Assembly (NCBI RefSeq): GCF_004798965.1
Contig: NZ_SDSD01000003.1
Location: 186,001 to 250,000, forward strand
Reading direction: 5' to 3'
Source: Onishia niordana
GTDB taxonomy: Bacteria; Pseudomonadota; Gammaproteobacteria; Pseudomonadales; Halomonadaceae
DNA length: 64,000 nt
Below the pieces are notes generated by a model. The model was not told where the DNA came from and did not search any database. It worked only from the letters and a program-made list of their open reading frames with translations. The position numbers and the translations under genes were made by a program. Shown here one piece after another: positions 63,943-64,000 of the stretch; positions within the stretch are counted from its first letter, which is position 1; every line of letters starts with the position of its first letter.

Positions 63943-64000
63943 GTGAAGATCACAATCTTTGGTACAGGGTACGTAGGCCTGGTTACCGGCACCTGCCTGG
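63943..64000 (+). CDS. ugd: UDP-glucose 6-dehydrogenase (5' end only)
   Basis: The first 19 codons read VKITIFGTGYVGLVTGTCL, the N-terminal NAD motif of UDP-glucose 6-dehydrogenase. The start is GTG at 63943 after AGGAAGAGAG. The enzyme makes UDP-glucuronate, the substrate of the 4-epimerase-like gene upstream. The rest is outside the window. Confidence 0.85.
   Translation, partial: MKITIFGTGYVGLVTGTCL

Noticed and set aside
1..64000. CRISPR arrays, tRNA and rRNA genes
   Set aside because: No regularly spaced repeats of CRISPR type and no cloverleaf or rRNA-like stretch were recognised by eye; a tRNAscan-type search would settle this.

Overview
The window is chromosomal DNA of a halophilic gammaproteobacterium, most likely Halomonas or another Halomonadaceae. 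The reasons are a complete Na+-translocating NADH:quinone reductase operon, a two-subunit pyruvate carboxylase with a LysR regulator, an OprI-type lipoprotein, a long-form GAPDH and acidic, fairly GC-rich genes. No taxonomic search was possible, so the genus is an inference.

Bases 1-43,000 are mostly housekeeping: an ABC-2 exporter (cut at the left edge), TerB-like, YihY, DUF393, CorA and ArfB proteins, an acidic coiled-coil membrane protein, a phosphoribosyltransferase, Mrp and Dcd. Next come the LysR regulator and pyruvate carboxylase, a very large DUF3141 (PHA-synthase-like) protein, pyk-mgsA, topA with three small followers, a K+ channel and a cluster of OprI-type lipoprotein plus two L,D-transpeptidases. 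Mfd, GAPDH, nqrABCDEF-nqrM and sthA complete this part. Anaplerosis (PycAB), lower glycolysis (Gap, Pyk), the methylglyoxal bypass (MgsA), sodium-coupled respiration (Nqr) and NADPH/NADH balancing (SthA) together make a central-metabolism neighbourhood.

From 40,000 to the end lies a surface-polysaccharide locus. gfcABCD/yjbEFGH homologues (minus strand) are divergent from wza-wzb-wzc (plus strand), so the gene set of an E. coli group 4 capsule operon is present but split in two. Exact ops elements (GGCGGTAGCGTG, the RfaH recruitment signal) precede wza and, separately, a Wzz-like gene after wzc. An A/T-rich block then encodes Wzx flippase, a Wzy-like polymerase, two glycosyltransferases and a hexapeptide acyltransferase. 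The block has remains of ISAs1-, IS3- and IS110-type elements on both sides. Beyond it, tviB, a UDP-glucuronate 4-epimerase-like gene and the start of ugd should supply acidic (uronate) sugars. The picture is a Wzx/Wzy-dependent acidic exopolysaccharide or capsule whose repeat-unit genes look like an exchangeable cassette.

No tRNA, rRNA or CRISPR array was recognised. The strongest unexplained signals are the two ops sites, the 15-bp tandem repeats at the start of gfcD/yjbH, a 12-bp TTTCGAAA array before nqrM, a perfect palindrome between gfcA and wza, and a long inverted repeat just before tviB.
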